This document shows positions 16,361 to 25,284 of a stretch of DNA of 64,000 bases, piece by piece. Position 1 is the first letter of the stretch. Each line of letters starts with the position of its first letter. The notes below the pieces were generated by a model. The model did no database searches, was not told the origin of the DNA, and saw only the letters and a list, made by a program, of their open reading frames with translations. The DNA is from Nostoc sp. HK-01 (GTDB lineage Bacteria > Cyanobacteriota > Cyanobacteriia > Cyanobacteriales > Nostocaceae), in the NCBI GenBank assembly GCA_003990705.1, contig AP018319.1:372001-436000 (forward strand). Reading direction: 5' to 3'. A program made the translations under genes and the position numbers.

Positions 16361-16927
16361 TTACTTAAACGGCTGACCCCACAAGTTCCAGTTTTCTTTA
16401 TTGAACGGAGTTCGCCACTTGAGAATTAACTTTAACTCCAACTGTTGCCGTGCGAGTCGCTCAACAGGCGCATCCCACCAGAAAGCTGCATTCACGGCCG
16501 TCGTCAACCCATATCGAGAATGCAAATCCTGGTAACTGGCGATGTAGTCTTTGCAATCATGAATCCCTTTCCACCGCTTGTTACTGCGGCAAGTTTCCCC
16601 AACATAAAGCACTAAACCAACTGCCGAATCCAGAATGAAATACAGGCAAGCCTCACCTTGACTATCAGCAGGTTTTCGGTAGAATGACATTGGGACAAGC
16701 TGTAGCGTCAGTGGGTCAATTGCATCGGGATCGCAGTGCTTGGGGGTGAGGTCGAATAAAGATGTTTGCTGTGGTGGTTGGCTTTCTCTCACCCGTTGTT
16801 GATGAGCGAGTATTCGGGATTTCCACTTCAGTAGAGCATCGGCACTCATCACCAGTTGATTTGTTCTGGGTGCTGAGGTAGATTTTACATCTGCAAACAG
16901 GTTGAGTTGCTGGTTTTCCAAGCGCAT
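16361..16927 (-). CDS. GIY-YIG-type nuclease with clamp-binding-like motif
   Basis: A 188-residue protein. Residues 90-185 contain ACLYFILDSAVGLVLYVGET and NKRWKGIH, then WWDAPVERLARQQLELKLIL; these fit a GIY-YIG fold (YVGET replaces the second triplet, with R, E and a terminal N). QQLNLFADV at the N-terminus matches the QL-x-LF consensus for binding the DNA polymerase sliding clamp, and QQTSLFDLT near residue 54 is a weaker second match. A DNA repair or processing nuclease is likely. Confidence 0.8.
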   Translation of the reverse strand: MRLENQQLNLFADVKSTSAPRTNQLVMSADALLKWKSRILAHQQRVRESQPPQQTSLFDLTPKHCDPDAIDPLTLQLVPMSFYRKPADSQGEACLYFILDSAVGLVLYVGETCRSNKRWKGIHDCKDYIASYQDLHSRYGLTTAVNAAFWWDAPVERLARQQLELKLILKWRTPFNKENWNLWGQPFK

Positions 16928-16982
16928 TGACTAAATCTGAACAAAGTCATCATAAAGCATTCCACTCGAAAAACCACATACT

Positions 16983-17495
16983 TTAAATTTGACCAAGGAA
17001 GTCACGTTTACCAAGTTCTACGCCGCAGTGCCTGAGAATGTCATAGGTAGTTGTGGCATGGAAATAAAGGTTTGGTAAAACGAAGTATAGGAGAAACTGC
17101 ATTCCTAGAAAGGATAAAGTGTTGTCACGTATTGGTAAGGTAATTGTTTTTTCTTCTGAACCATCAATTTGTTCAGGTTGAAATGTATTGAGATGAGAAA
17201 TAGTCTTTTGAATGCGTTCAATCAGTTGCCCAAAAGTTGTTTCATTATCTTCAAACTGGGGCGGTTCTGTGCCTGCTAACCGTGCTGCACCTCTATTAAC
17301 AATGTCACAGGCGATTTGTACTTGGCGAGATAAGGGAAACATATCTGGGTACAAACGACTATTGAGCAATACAGAAGGCTCTATCTTTCTAGTTTCTGCA
17401 TAGGTAGCACCTTTTTCCAGAATGGCTATGAGATTATTGAGTACATGAAGAGAAACAGGGATTGAAGCTTGGTACATTGAAATAGTCATAGACAT
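16983..17495 (-). CDS. DUF1993 family protein
   Basis: A 170-residue protein beginning with MSMTISMYQASIPVSLHVLN, the typical DUF1993 start. LYPDMFPLSRQVQIACDIVN near residue 48 and FGQLIERIQKTISHL near 108 are also typical. The closing PNLYFHATTTYDILRHCGVE segment fits too. The length is usual for the family, whose biochemical role is unknown (a DinB-like helical bundle is predicted for relatives). Confidence 0.9.
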   Translation of the reverse strand: MSMTISMYQASIPVSLHVLNNLIAILEKGATYAETRKIEPSVLLNSRLYPDMFPLSRQVQIACDIVNRGAARLAGTEPPQFEDNETTFGQLIERIQKTISHLNTFQPEQIDGSEEKTITLPIRDNTLSFLGMQFLLYFVLPNLYFHATTTYDILRHCGVELGKRDFLGQI

Positions 17496-17882
17496 TGCTC
17501 TATAAACACTTAAATACTTTTGATAAGTCTAAGTTTAGATGAATTTTAGAATTTTACTTGAGTAAATTCTGAAATTTAAACTAAAATTAAGCTCTGATTA
17601 ATGTTAGTTTTTTGAAAAAGTGATTCTTTGTTAATAGGTTGCTATAGGCTAAGAGTAAAGTTATAGATGTTTTAGGTTAAATGAATAACTTTTTAATTCT
17701 TAAATCTTTATTATTACTTTCTCAAATAGCAAGTCCTGAGCCAAACAACAGGTTAGTTTGAATAGAAATGCCGCGGGATAGTCCGCAATGTTTGCACTGG
17801 GTATCTCTTTGGGTATAGGTTTTTGTTGCAAGGTATTGCAAATATTAAAGATTATCACCTTAGCCAAACCTGAAGAAAGTTT
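17496..17882. other. Intergenic region, 387 bp
   Basis: A/T-rich spacer between two divergent genes, expected to hold both promoters. Apart from a short GCGG/CCGC stem at about 17772-17786 nothing distinct was seen. Confidence 0.4.
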
Positions 17883-18443
17883 ATGATACTAGATCTTCCG
17901 CCTGAAACTCAAGAAAGTATTCACAAAAGTACAGGTCGGATTATTTTTCTGAGCATTGTGCTGATTATTCTGGGTATCATTGCCATACTCATGCCTGTAG
18001 TAGCAACGATTCTCTCTGTCTCTGCCTTTGGTTGGTTCTTTCTGTTTGCAGGGATTGTGCGGATTATTAAATCGTTTCAATCTAAACCTATTCGTGGATT
18101 TTGGCTCAGTCTTTCACTAGGAGTTCTCTACATCATTGCAGGGATAATTCTCCTGAGTAATGTGTTAGCTGGTGCGCTTACTCTAACACTAGTGTTAGCT
18201 ACGATTTTTATTGCCGAAGGTATTTTTGAAATAATTGCCTGTTTTAAAGCCAGAACTGGGGGTAATTTGTCATGGTTAGTATTAATGGATGGGATAATTA
18301 CTCTGATCCTGGGAATTTTTATTTGGTACAGTTGGCCTAATAATTCGCTTTGGATAATCGGATTGTACGTTGGTATTAGTTTTATCTTTAGTGGTGCATC
18401 ACTGTTGTTGATTGCTACTGATACTCGTAAGACACTTAGCTAA
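17883..18443 (+). CDS. HdeD-family membrane protein
   Basis: A 186-residue protein with six closely spaced hydrophobic segments, for example IIFLSIVLIILGIIAILMPV (residues 20-39), FLFAGIVRIIKSF and ILGIFIWYSWP. The repeated helix pairs with G.I.L..P spacing are characteristic of HdeD/DUF308 proteins. In enteric bacteria HdeD is linked to acid resistance, but in cyanobacteria the role is not known. The gene stands alone. Confidence 0.85.
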   Translation: MILDLPPETQESIHKSTGRIIFLSIVLIILGIIAILMPVVATILSVSAFGWFFLFAGIVRIIKSFQSKPIRGFWLSLSLGVLYIIAGIILLSNVLAGALTLTLVLATIFIAEGIFEIIACFKARTGGNLSWLVLMDGIITLILGIFIWYSWPNNSLWIIGLYVGISFIFSGASLLLIATDTRKTLS

Positions 18444-18487
18444 AACAGAAAAACATACCAAATTCAAATTATATTTACAGTAAGTAT

Positions 18488-18520
18488 TCAGGAGTCAGGA
18501 TTTAGGAGTCAGGAGTGTTT
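18488..18520. repeat. Short direct repeat of CAGGAGTCAGGA type
   Basis: AGGAGTCAGGA occurs twice within 33 bp, separated by TTT. Such AGTCAGGA repeats are common intergenic elements in Nostoc; no gene is affected. Confidence 0.5.
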
Positions 18521-18649
18521 AAAAATCGGGAGAAAAATTTGAGGAATCAATTTATTAATTTTAGAAATACTTATTCATTCTGGGTACTGAATTCTTACTA
18601 TTTGCAGAGAAGATCACAGGTTGTAAATTTGATTCAAAAGAATAATACT

Positions 18650-19228
18650 TTAATTCAAATTCCTGTGTAATATCTGCCTAGTTTGTAATGGTGCTATTTG
18701 ATTATGCTTCACTGTACTAATTGTTATACCTAAAGCTGAAAGTGCAACTACTGTAATTGCTGTTAGCCATCTCACCTGTTGATGTAAATACACTATCTCT
18801 TTTCTCAGACTATCTGCCTCTACTGGAGAATATGATTTTCCTTGTGGAACTTCAACAACTACATTTTTAGGTTTAGCTGTTGGCGTGACAAAAGCTACTT
18901 GAGTTTGTAACCAATTGGCAATTAACTGAGGACTTTTTTTCCTAAACCAACGCCAAGCATAAACTCTAAATACAGGCTTAGACATTCGAGCAATTAACTT
19001 CATTGTTTTATTCAAGAAACGAGGACGAAACTTTTGATCAATGAAATTAGCTGCCCCAACATCATAAAGACAATCCAGCACAAGTTTAACAGTTGCTTCC
19101 TCGCTATCAATTAAGTTTTGTAGCAACAAACGAACATTTTGCATTCGCTCGGCTGTCAAATGCTTGTGCGCCAACTTTTTGGGTGATTCTACTGGTTTTC
19201 TAAGAGAGTGTCGTGTAACTAGTGTCAT
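18650..19228 (-). CDS. Hypothetical protein with C-terminal membrane segment, 192 aa
   Basis: The N-terminal 110 residues are basic and helical (LRKPVESPKKLAHKHLTAER, VKLVLDCLYDVGAANFIDQK). A hydrophobic stretch WLTAITVVALSALGITIS near residues 155-172 predicts one C-terminal membrane helix, with a short tail after it. No family was recognised. It is a solitary gene. Confidence 0.6.
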   Translation of the reverse strand: MTLVTRHSLRKPVESPKKLAHKHLTAERMQNVRLLLQNLIDSEEATVKLVLDCLYDVGAANFIDQKFRPRFLNKTMKLIARMSKPVFRVYAWRWFRKKSPQLIANWLQTQVAFVTPTAKPKNVVVEVPQGKSYSPVEADSLRKEIVYLHQQVRWLTAITVVALSALGITISTVKHNQIAPLQTRQILHRNLN

Positions 19229-19361
19229 TTTTAGACGATAACAATCACGTCCTTTTCATAGTAGTATCTTGAGGAAGAGATACAAGATAAATTGCAGATG
19301 TAACTTGCGAGTGATGCCCTATTGCTAAACTGCTAGATTTTCTCAAACTTTTTAAGGAAAA

Positions 19362-19480
19362 TCAATCTTATCGAGTAGTTTTTGTGCGATGCCTGCGGCA
19401 ACCCAAAACACTAACGCAACAGGAGTTAGTTTCTCCAAAATAGTCACATCCAGGTAATTCTTGATCAGGAACCGATGCCG
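19362..19480 (-). pseudogene. Relic of a second CyRepA1-type replication gene
   Basis: On the minus strand this stretch aligns with bases 30110-30215 of the intact rep gene: TTATCGAGTAGTTTTTGTGC matches TTGTCGAGTAACTTCTGTGC, then GTTTCTCC, then CTTGAT and AACGAT-like blocks. The matching rep residues are LNVSISEKFTPVAIAQKLLD. About 25 bp of extra sequence near 19390-19415 breaks the match. No other part of rep is seen nearby. The relic has the same orientation as the intact rep and lies on the other side of the MAA locus. Confidence 0.75.
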
Positions 19481-19677
19481 TAGCGCGATCACCTTAAACA
19501 GTACAAGTCCTCAGTGTGTAATCTCCAGTTGAGAACGGAACATTTAAACGGGATGCTGATATCAGCACAAGCCTTTGAAATTTATATTTTCTTTTCAAAA
19601 TGAATATTTCAGGTTAATTATTTGCTGCCCAAACTGTATAACTTTAGTAAACAATCCTTTACTAGAACTATGAGCCA

Positions 19678-20112
19678 ATGAAACAAGCGTTCTTTTGGGG
19701 TAGCTGGTTCACAACACTAGGAACTACTGCTCTACTACTTTTGTGGTCGTTGCCACTATCACCATTTACACACCCTGGAATTACAGCAAATGAAGCTGCG
19801 ATCATCTTCTTCCCGGTTATGGGTCTTCGCTGGTTAGCTATTGCTAGTGCTATGACGTTGGTGATCATGCTTTGGGGGCAACGATTGAATTTAGGAACAA
19901 GTTCTGTGATTGGTTTAATAGTTTTGGCATTAGCCTTACACTTGATTTTTGGTTTAGTTAATCTTGGGATAATGAATGTTTGGTTATCTGTCGAGCCGAT
20001 AAAGACACGCACTACTAATGCTGTTTACGCAGGAATTTATTTTGGATTGCCGATGTTTTGGATATTGCTGACAGCAATTTTAATGCTGAGATTGGCTCAT
20101 TTCCGTAACTGA
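19678..20112 (+). CDS. Four-helix membrane protein of unknown function, 144 aa
   Basis: Hydrophobic segments are seen near residues 8-28 (WGSWFTTLGTTALLLLWSLP), 45-65, 75-100 (VIGLIVLALALHLIFGLVNL) and 118-138 (YFGLPMFWILLTAILMLRLA). No family motif was recognised. The gene sits between rep and module C relics, so it may have arrived with the neighbouring rearranged DNA. Confidence 0.65.
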   Translation: MKQAFFWGSWFTTLGTTALLLLWSLPLSPFTHPGITANEAAIIFFPVMGLRWLAIASAMTLVIMLWGQRLNLGTSSVIGLIVLALALHLIFGLVNLGIMNVWLSVEPIKTRTTNAVYAGIYFGLPMFWILLTAILMLRLAHFRN

Positions 20113-20134
20113 AGCATAGTATAAAATATTTAAC

Positions 20135-20401
20135 TTATTCCCCAACCGGAAACCGCCGCATCATCGAGAGCAACTCCACAGCCTCCCCATCCGGCGCATA
20201 CACCACATTACCCGACATCGCCAGTACGATCCGCTGCCGCCTCGCCCACTCAAACCACTCACTAACATCGGCAGTGACAGTATTCTTGCCCTTGGCTCCA
20301 CTCTTGCACGAGTTGATGAACAGCCCAGTCGGATTATCACACCAACCCTCTGCGATGTCTGCGACAAGCCGCAAGCGTCTACGCATCTTTAACTCTAGCA
20401 A
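20135..20401 (-). CDS. Small plasmid protein, 83-88 aa (paralogue at 57742-57975)
   Basis: The sequence LVADIAEGWCDNPTGLFINS, TVTADVSEWFEWARRQRIVL and AMSGNVVYAPDGEAVELL is nearly identical to the frame at 57742. The start is ATG 20386 or ATG 20401. In this copy ATGCGTAGACGCTTGCGG leads directly into the conserved frame, so it has a good ATG start, unlike its paralogue. Downstream on the same strand nothing follows. Function unknown. Confidence 0.6.
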   Translation of the reverse strand: MLELKMRRRLRLVADIAEGWCDNPTGLFINSCKSGAKGKNTVTADVSEWFEWARRQRIVLAMSGNVVYAPDGEAVELLSMMRRFPVGE

Positions 20402-20656
20402 TCAATCGCCCCCTACACATTATCCCAATGCTTCTTGACCACCCCCAAGCAAGGCTGAGGATTGATCCGCAACCGCCTCAACTCGTTACAGACTTCCGCA
20501 ATTTCCTGCTTAGGCACATTAAAATCAGCTTTAGCTGCCGCCCCGGAATATTCGTCCTCATGATGGTCTTCCTTGTTAGTTGAGTCATCTTGTTCTTGTT
20601 CATCAACGAAGCGAGAGGTCTGGAGTTGCTCTGGTTCTTGGGTTAAACAAGTTGTA
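20402..20656 (-). pseudogene. 3' fragment of the module C winged-helix gene (parent at 57981-58742)
   Basis: On the minus strand the frame reads TQEPEQLQTSRFVDEQEQDD, then HHEDEYSGAAAKADF, then NELRRLRINPQPCLGVVKKH WDNV and a stop. It matches the last 85 residues of the 257-aa protein, but its final codons are altered to a premature stop. The match ends abruptly at GGTTAAACAA near 20650, marking a recombination boundary on the left side of the MAA locus. Confidence 0.88.
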
Positions 20657-21651
20657 ATTTGAGGGATCTGTGCAGAAATGATAAAACCTTCACTGCTGCT
20701 TCTGTGCCACCTGCGGTCTTAACGATAAGTCTTTCACCAGACACGATATTAGAACTAGCTGTTACTAAGAAAAATATTTTTTAATAATTAACCGCTGTAT
20801 AAAATAACTACCCTTAGACATACTTTCTAGAAATATTTTATTACCTAGTACACTTCGCATGGCAGATTGACCCGGAACGATTTACATATGTTATGATTTT
20901 TCAGGCATAAATGTTACAGTTTGTATCGCAACTCTAATTAATTAGGAGGAAATCTTTTTTGTTCAACTTAAAATGGCTTAAAAACAAAGTTTAAAAACCA
21001 ACTTAACTAATTTTGAATATATTTTATTTAATAAAGTTAGTTTTTCTTAAAAACTTACTCATGTAGATTTAAGCTTTAATTTTCAATGGTTACGTAGACA
21101 ATCATCTTAAGTACTGAGTAGTAATTTACTCAAACGAGGAAAGTCATAGAAGGTTTAACAATAATGCTAAATAACAGCGAACTTAAAGTTAATCAGAGTG
21201 CGAGACTAAAACTAAAGCTTGGAGATGAACGATACGAGAAGTTCTCCAGGACAGAAGTTTTTCAGAACCGAACAATTGGAAAACCTTTAATTTAAAATCT
21301 AGTAGAATAATCCTAAATTCAGCGAAATACTCCAATTATTAAATTCAGGGATCGCCAAAAGTAGGATGCAAACTTCATGGCGAAAGATTTACTGTAGAAA
21401 AATTTGAATAATTTAGAGATTTTCTGAATAGAAGGTTAACTAATCTCTAGAATTTACTTCAATGAATCTTCGTATTTAATAACATTGTTAAACAGCCATA
21501 AAAGCAAGCTTTTTTCTTAAAAGCCTAGTTTATGATGTCTTTATTCTTTGGGATAAAAAGCATTAGTTATTACTCAGTTTCATTAAAGTAAATTGGATTT
21601 ACTGCCAACATCATCAAATTTTCTAATCAATTTGAATAAAGGACAAAGAAT
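20657..21651. other. Long A/T-rich region upstream of mysA
   Basis: About 1 kb with no convincing long gene. An AGGAGG at 20944-20949 is followed only by an 11-codon TTG frame. A 43-codon ATG frame at 21164-21295 (MLNNSELKVNQSARLKLK and on) has a weak ribosome-binding site and is of uncertain reality. The mys promoter must lie here or close to 21600, but no single -35/-10 pair stands out. Confidence 0.4.
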
Positions 21652-22881
21652 ATGAATCAAGTCCAAGCAACCTTTGAGGCAACAGAAACAGCGTTTCACG
21701 TACAAGGTTACGAAAAAATTGATTTTAGTCTTGTTTATGTCAACGGTGTCTTCAATATTAATAACAGAGAAATTGCAGATAGCTATGCAAAATTTGGACG
21801 CTGTTTAACTGTAATTGATGCTAATGTCTATGAGCTTTATGGCAAGCAAATCAGGTCATATTTTAAGCACTATGACATCGAGCTAACAGTATTTCCCATC
21901 ATCATTACTGAGCCAGCTAAAACCCTTGCAACTTTTGAGAAAATAGTTGATACTTTTTCAGACTTCGGCTTAGTTCGTAAGGAACCAGTCTTAGTTATCG
22001 GTGGTGGATTAATTACTGATGTGGCTGGTTTTGCTTGTGCTGCTTACCGTCGCAAGAGTAACTATATTCGCATCCCTACTACGTTAATTGGTTTAATCGA
22101 TGCAGGTGTAGCAATTAAGGTAGCGGTAAATCATCGCAAGTTAAAAAATCGCCTGGGTGCATATCATGCACCTTTAAAAGTGATTTTGGATTTCTCATTT
22201 TTGAAAACTTTGCCAACGGCTCAAGTTCGCAATGGTATGGCAGAGTTAGTGAAAATTGCTGTAGTTGCTAACTCAGAAGTTTTTGAACTGCTATACGAAC
22301 ATGGCGAAGAGCTGCTGTCCACTCATTTTGGACACTTGGATGGTACACCAAAAATTAAAGAAATTGCTCATAGAGTCAATTACGAAGCAATCAAAACTAT
22401 GTTGGAGTTAGAAACTCCAAACTTGCATGAATTAGACCTTGATCGGGTTATTGCTTACGGTCACACTTGGAGTCCGACTCTAGAATTAGCACCTCAAGTA
22501 CCTCTATATCACGGTCATGCTGTCAATATCGATATGGCCTTGTCTGCAACTATTTCAGCAAGACGTGGTTATATTCCTACACAAGAGCGCGATCGCATCT
22601 TAGACTTGATGAGTCGTATAGGTTTAGCACTCGATCATCCTCTACTAGATGGGGATTTGCTCTGGTATGCTACTCAGTCTATTAGCCTGACACGAGACGG
22701 CAAACAACGCGCAGCTATGCCTCGTCCGATTGGAGAGTGCTTCTTTGCCAATGATTTGACTCGTGAAGAACTTGATGCGGCCTTAACTGAACACAAACGT
22801 CTTTGTGCTAAATACCCTCGTAGCGGCGCAGGCGTTGACGCATACATTGAAACTCAAGAAGCTCAGTTATTGGGGGTGTAA
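21652..22881 (+). CDS. mysA: MysA, demethyl-4-deoxygadusol synthase
   Basis: A 409-residue sugar-phosphate cyclase of the dehydroquinate-synthase superfamily. It should convert sedoheptulose 7-phosphate to demethyl-4-deoxygadusol, the first step of mycosporine-like amino acid synthesis. The NAD-binding motif [18 protein letters not shown] lies near residue 118. Likely metal ligands are the E of [11 protein letters not shown], the H of AYGHTWSP and the H of [12 protein letters not shown]. Superfamily members making valiolones are similar, but the directly following methyltransferase and ATP-grasp genes identify the pathway. AAAGGAC precedes the ATG. mysB starts 4 bp after its stop. Confidence 0.95.
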   Translation: MNQVQATFEATETAFHVQGYEKIDFSLVYVNGVFNINNREIADSYAKFGRCLTVIDANVYELYGKQIRSYFKHYDIELTVFPIIITEPAKTLATFEKIVDTFSDFGLVRKEPVLVIGGGLITDVAGFACAAYRRKSNYIRIPTTLIGLIDAGVAIKVAVNHRKLKNRLGAYHAPLKVILDFSFLKTLPTAQVRNGMAELVKIAVVANSEVFELLYEHGEELLSTHFGHLDGTPKIKEIAHRVNYEAIKTMLELETPNLHELDLDRVIAYGHTWSPTLELAPQVPLYHGHAVNIDMALSATISARRGYIPTQERDRILDLMSRIGLALDHPLLDGDLLWYATQSISLTRDGKQRAAMPRPIGECFFANDLTREELDAALTEHKRLCAKYPRSGAGVDAYIETQEAQLLGV

Positions 22882-22885
22882 ACAG

Positions 22886-23719
22886 ATGACGAGTGTTGCA
22901 GAACTTCCCAAAGCTAGACCAATCACACCACACAGCATTTTAGTAGCCCAGCTACAACAAACCCTCAAATTAGCCCAAGAGAACAACATACCTGCCCAGG
23001 TATTAGATTCTTTGGCGCAAGCGGTGCAATTAGCCCAAGGTTTAGATCCTTACTTGGATGATTACACCACCCCAGAATCGAGTGCATTAAAAGCATTGGC
23101 GCACAAAACCTGCAAAGAAGACTGGAGTAAACGCTTCAGTGATGGAGAAACAGTACGTCAACTAGAACAAGAAATGCTCTCAGGGCATCTCGAAGGACAA
23201 ACATTGAAAATGTTCGTTCACATGACCAAAGCCAAGCGCATTTTAGAAGTAGGAATGTTCACCGGATATTCAGCCTTGGCAATGGCAGAAGCACTACCAA
23301 GCGATGGGCAACTGGTAGGTTGCGAAGTTGACCCTTACGTTGCTCAATTTGCTCAAGCTTGCTTTAATGAATCTCCTCACGGCAATAAAATCGTCGTTGA
23401 AGTAGCACCGGCTTTAGAGACACTTCACAAGTTAGCAGCCAATAAGGAATCATTTGATTTAATCTTTATCGATGCCGATAAAAAGGAGTATGTAAAGTAC
23501 TTCCAGACAATCTTGGATAATGACTTACTAACTACTGACGGGTTAATCTGCGTGGATAATACATTGTTGCAAGGACAAGTTTACCTACCGCCAGAACAAC
23601 GTACCGCTAACGGTGAAGCGATCGCACAGTTTAACTCTGTTGTTGCTGCCGATCCGCGTGTAGAGCAAGTTTTGTTACCCATACGAGATGGTGTGACTTT
23701 GATTAGACGCGTAGCGTAA
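22886..23719 (+). CDS. mysB: MysB, O-methyltransferase forming 4-deoxygadusol
   Basis: A 277-residue SAM-dependent O-methyltransferase that should methylate demethyl-4-deoxygadusol to 4-deoxygadusol. SAM and metal motifs are ILEVGMFTGYSALAMAEAL, LVGCEVDPYVAQFA, FDLIFIDADKKEYVKYF and GLICVDNTLLQG, the order of the caffeoyl-CoA/catechol methyltransferase group. The frame is open upstream into mysA, but the start is taken at ATG 22886 (MTSVAELPKARPITPHS), just after the mysA stop, which gives the usual length. mysA and mysB are surely co-transcribed. Confidence 0.94.
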   Translation: MTSVAELPKARPITPHSILVAQLQQTLKLAQENNIPAQVLDSLAQAVQLAQGLDPYLDDYTTPESSALKALAHKTCKEDWSKRFSDGETVRQLEQEMLSGHLEGQTLKMFVHMTKAKRILEVGMFTGYSALAMAEALPSDGQLVGCEVDPYVAQFAQACFNESPHGNKIVVEVAPALETLHKLAANKESFDLIFIDADKKEYVKYFQTILDNDLLTTDGLICVDNTLLQGQVYLPPEQRTANGEAIAQFNSVVAADPRVEQVLLPIRDGVTLIRRVA

Positions 23720-23725
23720 CGAAGT

Positions 23726-23750
23726 AGAGACGTTGCATTGCAACGTCTCT
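23726..23750. repeat. Perfect 12-bp palindrome between mysB and mysC
   Basis: AGAGACGTTGCA and TGCAACGTCTCT flank a single T, directly after the mysB stop and 25 bp before the mysC start. The same type of palindrome is a dispersed repeat in Nostoc. In the transcript it would be a strong stem without a following U-run, so it might stabilise the mysAB mRNA or reduce read-through into mysC. Confidence 0.8.
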
Positions 23751-23774
23751 GCAACCAACACAAAGGAAAGACGT

Positions 23775-25169
23775 ATGACACAATCAATCTCTCTATCTCT
23801 GCCTGAATCTACAACGCCTTCTACAGGTATAAAGGTAAAGATAGTAGCTTTATTCAAGACCCTTGGTACTTTGACATTATTACTAATAGCGTTGCCATTC
23901 AATGTTTTAATAGTGCTGATATCTTTGCTATGGGGCATTGTCAGAGTACCATTTACCAAAAATGTCGTAGCTACTCATCCTCAAACTATCTTGGTTAGTG
24001 GAGCCAAGATGACTAAAGCCTTGCAACTTGCGCGTAGCTTCCATGCAGATGGACACAGAGTTATTCTGATTGAAGGTCACAAATACTGGTTGTCTGGTCA
24101 TAGATTCTCAAAAGCTGTGAGTCGTTTTTATACAGTTCCGGCTCCGCAATCAGACCCAGAAGGTTATATCCAGGCATTGATAGAGATTGTCAAAAAAGAG
24201 AAGGTTGATGTTTATGTACCTGTGTGCAGTCCGGTTGCTAGTTACTACGACTCTTTAGCAAAGCCTGCACTATCAGAATACTGTGAAGTTTTTCACTTTG
24301 ATGCAGATATCACCAAGATGTTGGATGATAAATTTGCCTTTACAGAGAAAGCGCGATCGCTTGGTTTATCTGTCCCTAAGTCTTTTAAAATCACAGACCC
24401 TCAACAAGTTATCAATTTTGATTTTAGCCAAGAAACCCGCAAATACATTCTTAAAAGTATTAATTATGACTCGGTTCGCCGCTTAAATTTAACTAAACTT
24501 CCCTGTGATACACCAGAACAGACAGCAGCGTTTGTCAAAAGTTTACCCATCAGTCCCGAAACACCTTGGATTATGCAAGAGTTTATCCCCGGTAAGGAAT
24601 TCTGTACCCATAGTACAGTGCGGGATGGAGAATTAAGATTACATTGCTGTTGCCACTCTTCGGCATTTCAAATCAACTATGAAAACGTCGAAAACCCCCA
24701 AATCCAAGCATGGATACAACACTTTGTCAAGAGTTTAAGACTGACTGGACAAGTCTCTTTCGATTTTATTCAAGCCGAAGACGGTCAAGTTTATGCCATT
24801 GAATGTAATCCCCGGACTCATTCGGCAATCACAATGTTCTACAATCATCCAGGTGTCGCAGAGGCTTATTTCGGTAAAACTCCCCTAGCTGCACCTCTAG
24901 AACCTTTGCCAAGTAGCAAGCCTACTTACTGGACATATCACGAAATCTGGCGGCTCACTGGGGTTCGTTCTTGGAAGCAATTGCAAACACGGCTTAATAT
25001 TTTATTGCGAGGTACTGACGCTATTTATTGTCTTGATGATCCTATACCATTTTTAACTTTGCATCACTGGCAAATTCCTTTACTTTTACTCCAGAATCTG
25101 CAACAACTTAAAGCATGGGTAAAAATAGATTTCAACATTGGTAAACTGGTGGAATTAGGTGGGGATTAA
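23775..25169 (+). CDS. mysC: MysC, ATP-grasp ligase forming mycosporine-glycine
   Basis: A 464-residue ATP-grasp enzyme that should join glycine to 4-deoxygadusol. AAGGAAAG before ATG 23775 decides the start; the open frame goes 14 codons further up, into the palindrome. Residues 20-55 (KTLGTLTLLLIALPFNVLIV) form one or two membrane helices, a known N-terminal feature of MysC. ATP-grasp motifs include YILKSINYDS, WIMQEFIPGKEFCTHS, SFDFIQAEDGQVYAIECNPR and THSAITMFYNHPG. It follows mysAB in the same direction. Downstream, a hairpin separates it from the convergent mysH. Confidence 0.95.
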   Translation: MTQSISLSLPESTTPSTGIKVKIVALFKTLGTLTLLLIALPFNVLIVLISLLWGIVRVPFTKNVVATHPQTILVSGAKMTKALQLARSFHADGHRVILIEGHKYWLSGHRFSKAVSRFYTVPAPQSDPEGYIQALIEIVKKEKVDVYVPVCSPVASYYDSLAKPALSEYCEVFHFDADITKMLDDKFAFTEKARSLGLSVPKSFKITDPQQVINFDFSQETRKYILKSINYDSVRRLNLTKLPCDTPEQTAAFVKSLPISPETPWIMQEFIPGKEFCTHSTVRDGELRLHCCCHSSAFQINYENVENPQIQAWIQHFVKSLRLTGQVSFDFIQAEDGQVYAIECNPRTHSAITMFYNHPGVAEAYFGKTPLAAPLEPLPSSKPTYWTYHEIWRLTGVRSWKQLQTRLNILLRGTDAIYCLDDPIPFLTLHHWQIPLLLLQNLQQLKAWVKIDFNIGKLVELGGD

Positions 25170-25208
25170 AAGAGTAATTTTATCGTGTTTTAGAGTTACT
25201 AAAACAAG

Positions 25209-25244
25209 CAGGAGGTAAAAGAAAATTTGTACTTTTGCCTCCTG
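25209..25244. terminator. Stem-loop between convergent mysC and mysH
   Basis: CAGGAGGTAAAAG (25209-25221) and CTTTTGCCTCCTG (25232-25244) form a 13-bp stem with one T-G pair and a 10-nt loop. It lies 40 bp past the mysC stop and 40 bp past the mysH stop, a suitable place for a bidirectional terminator, although a clear U-run is missing. Confidence 0.6.
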
Positions 25245-25284
25245 TGCGCGACTATTGGACATATTTAAATGTAGGATTCACCAA

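Noticed and set aside
20940-20990. AGGAGG followed by a short TTG frame before mysA
   Set aside because: Only 11 codons follow; without comparison this cannot be told from chance.
21652-22881. mysA as 3-dehydroquinate synthase or a valiolone synthase
   Set aside because: The protein is of the same superfamily, but the order mysA-OMT-ATP-grasp and nearby mysH/mysD point to MAA synthesis.
22805-22885. Upstream start for mysB inside mysA
   Set aside because: It would overlap mysA by 77 bp, and the family starts at the MTSVAELPK position; the ATG 22886 fits the usual length.
23733-23774. Upstream start for mysC in the longest frame
   Set aside because: It lies inside the palindrome and has no ribosome-binding site; AAGGAAAG precedes the ATG at 23775.
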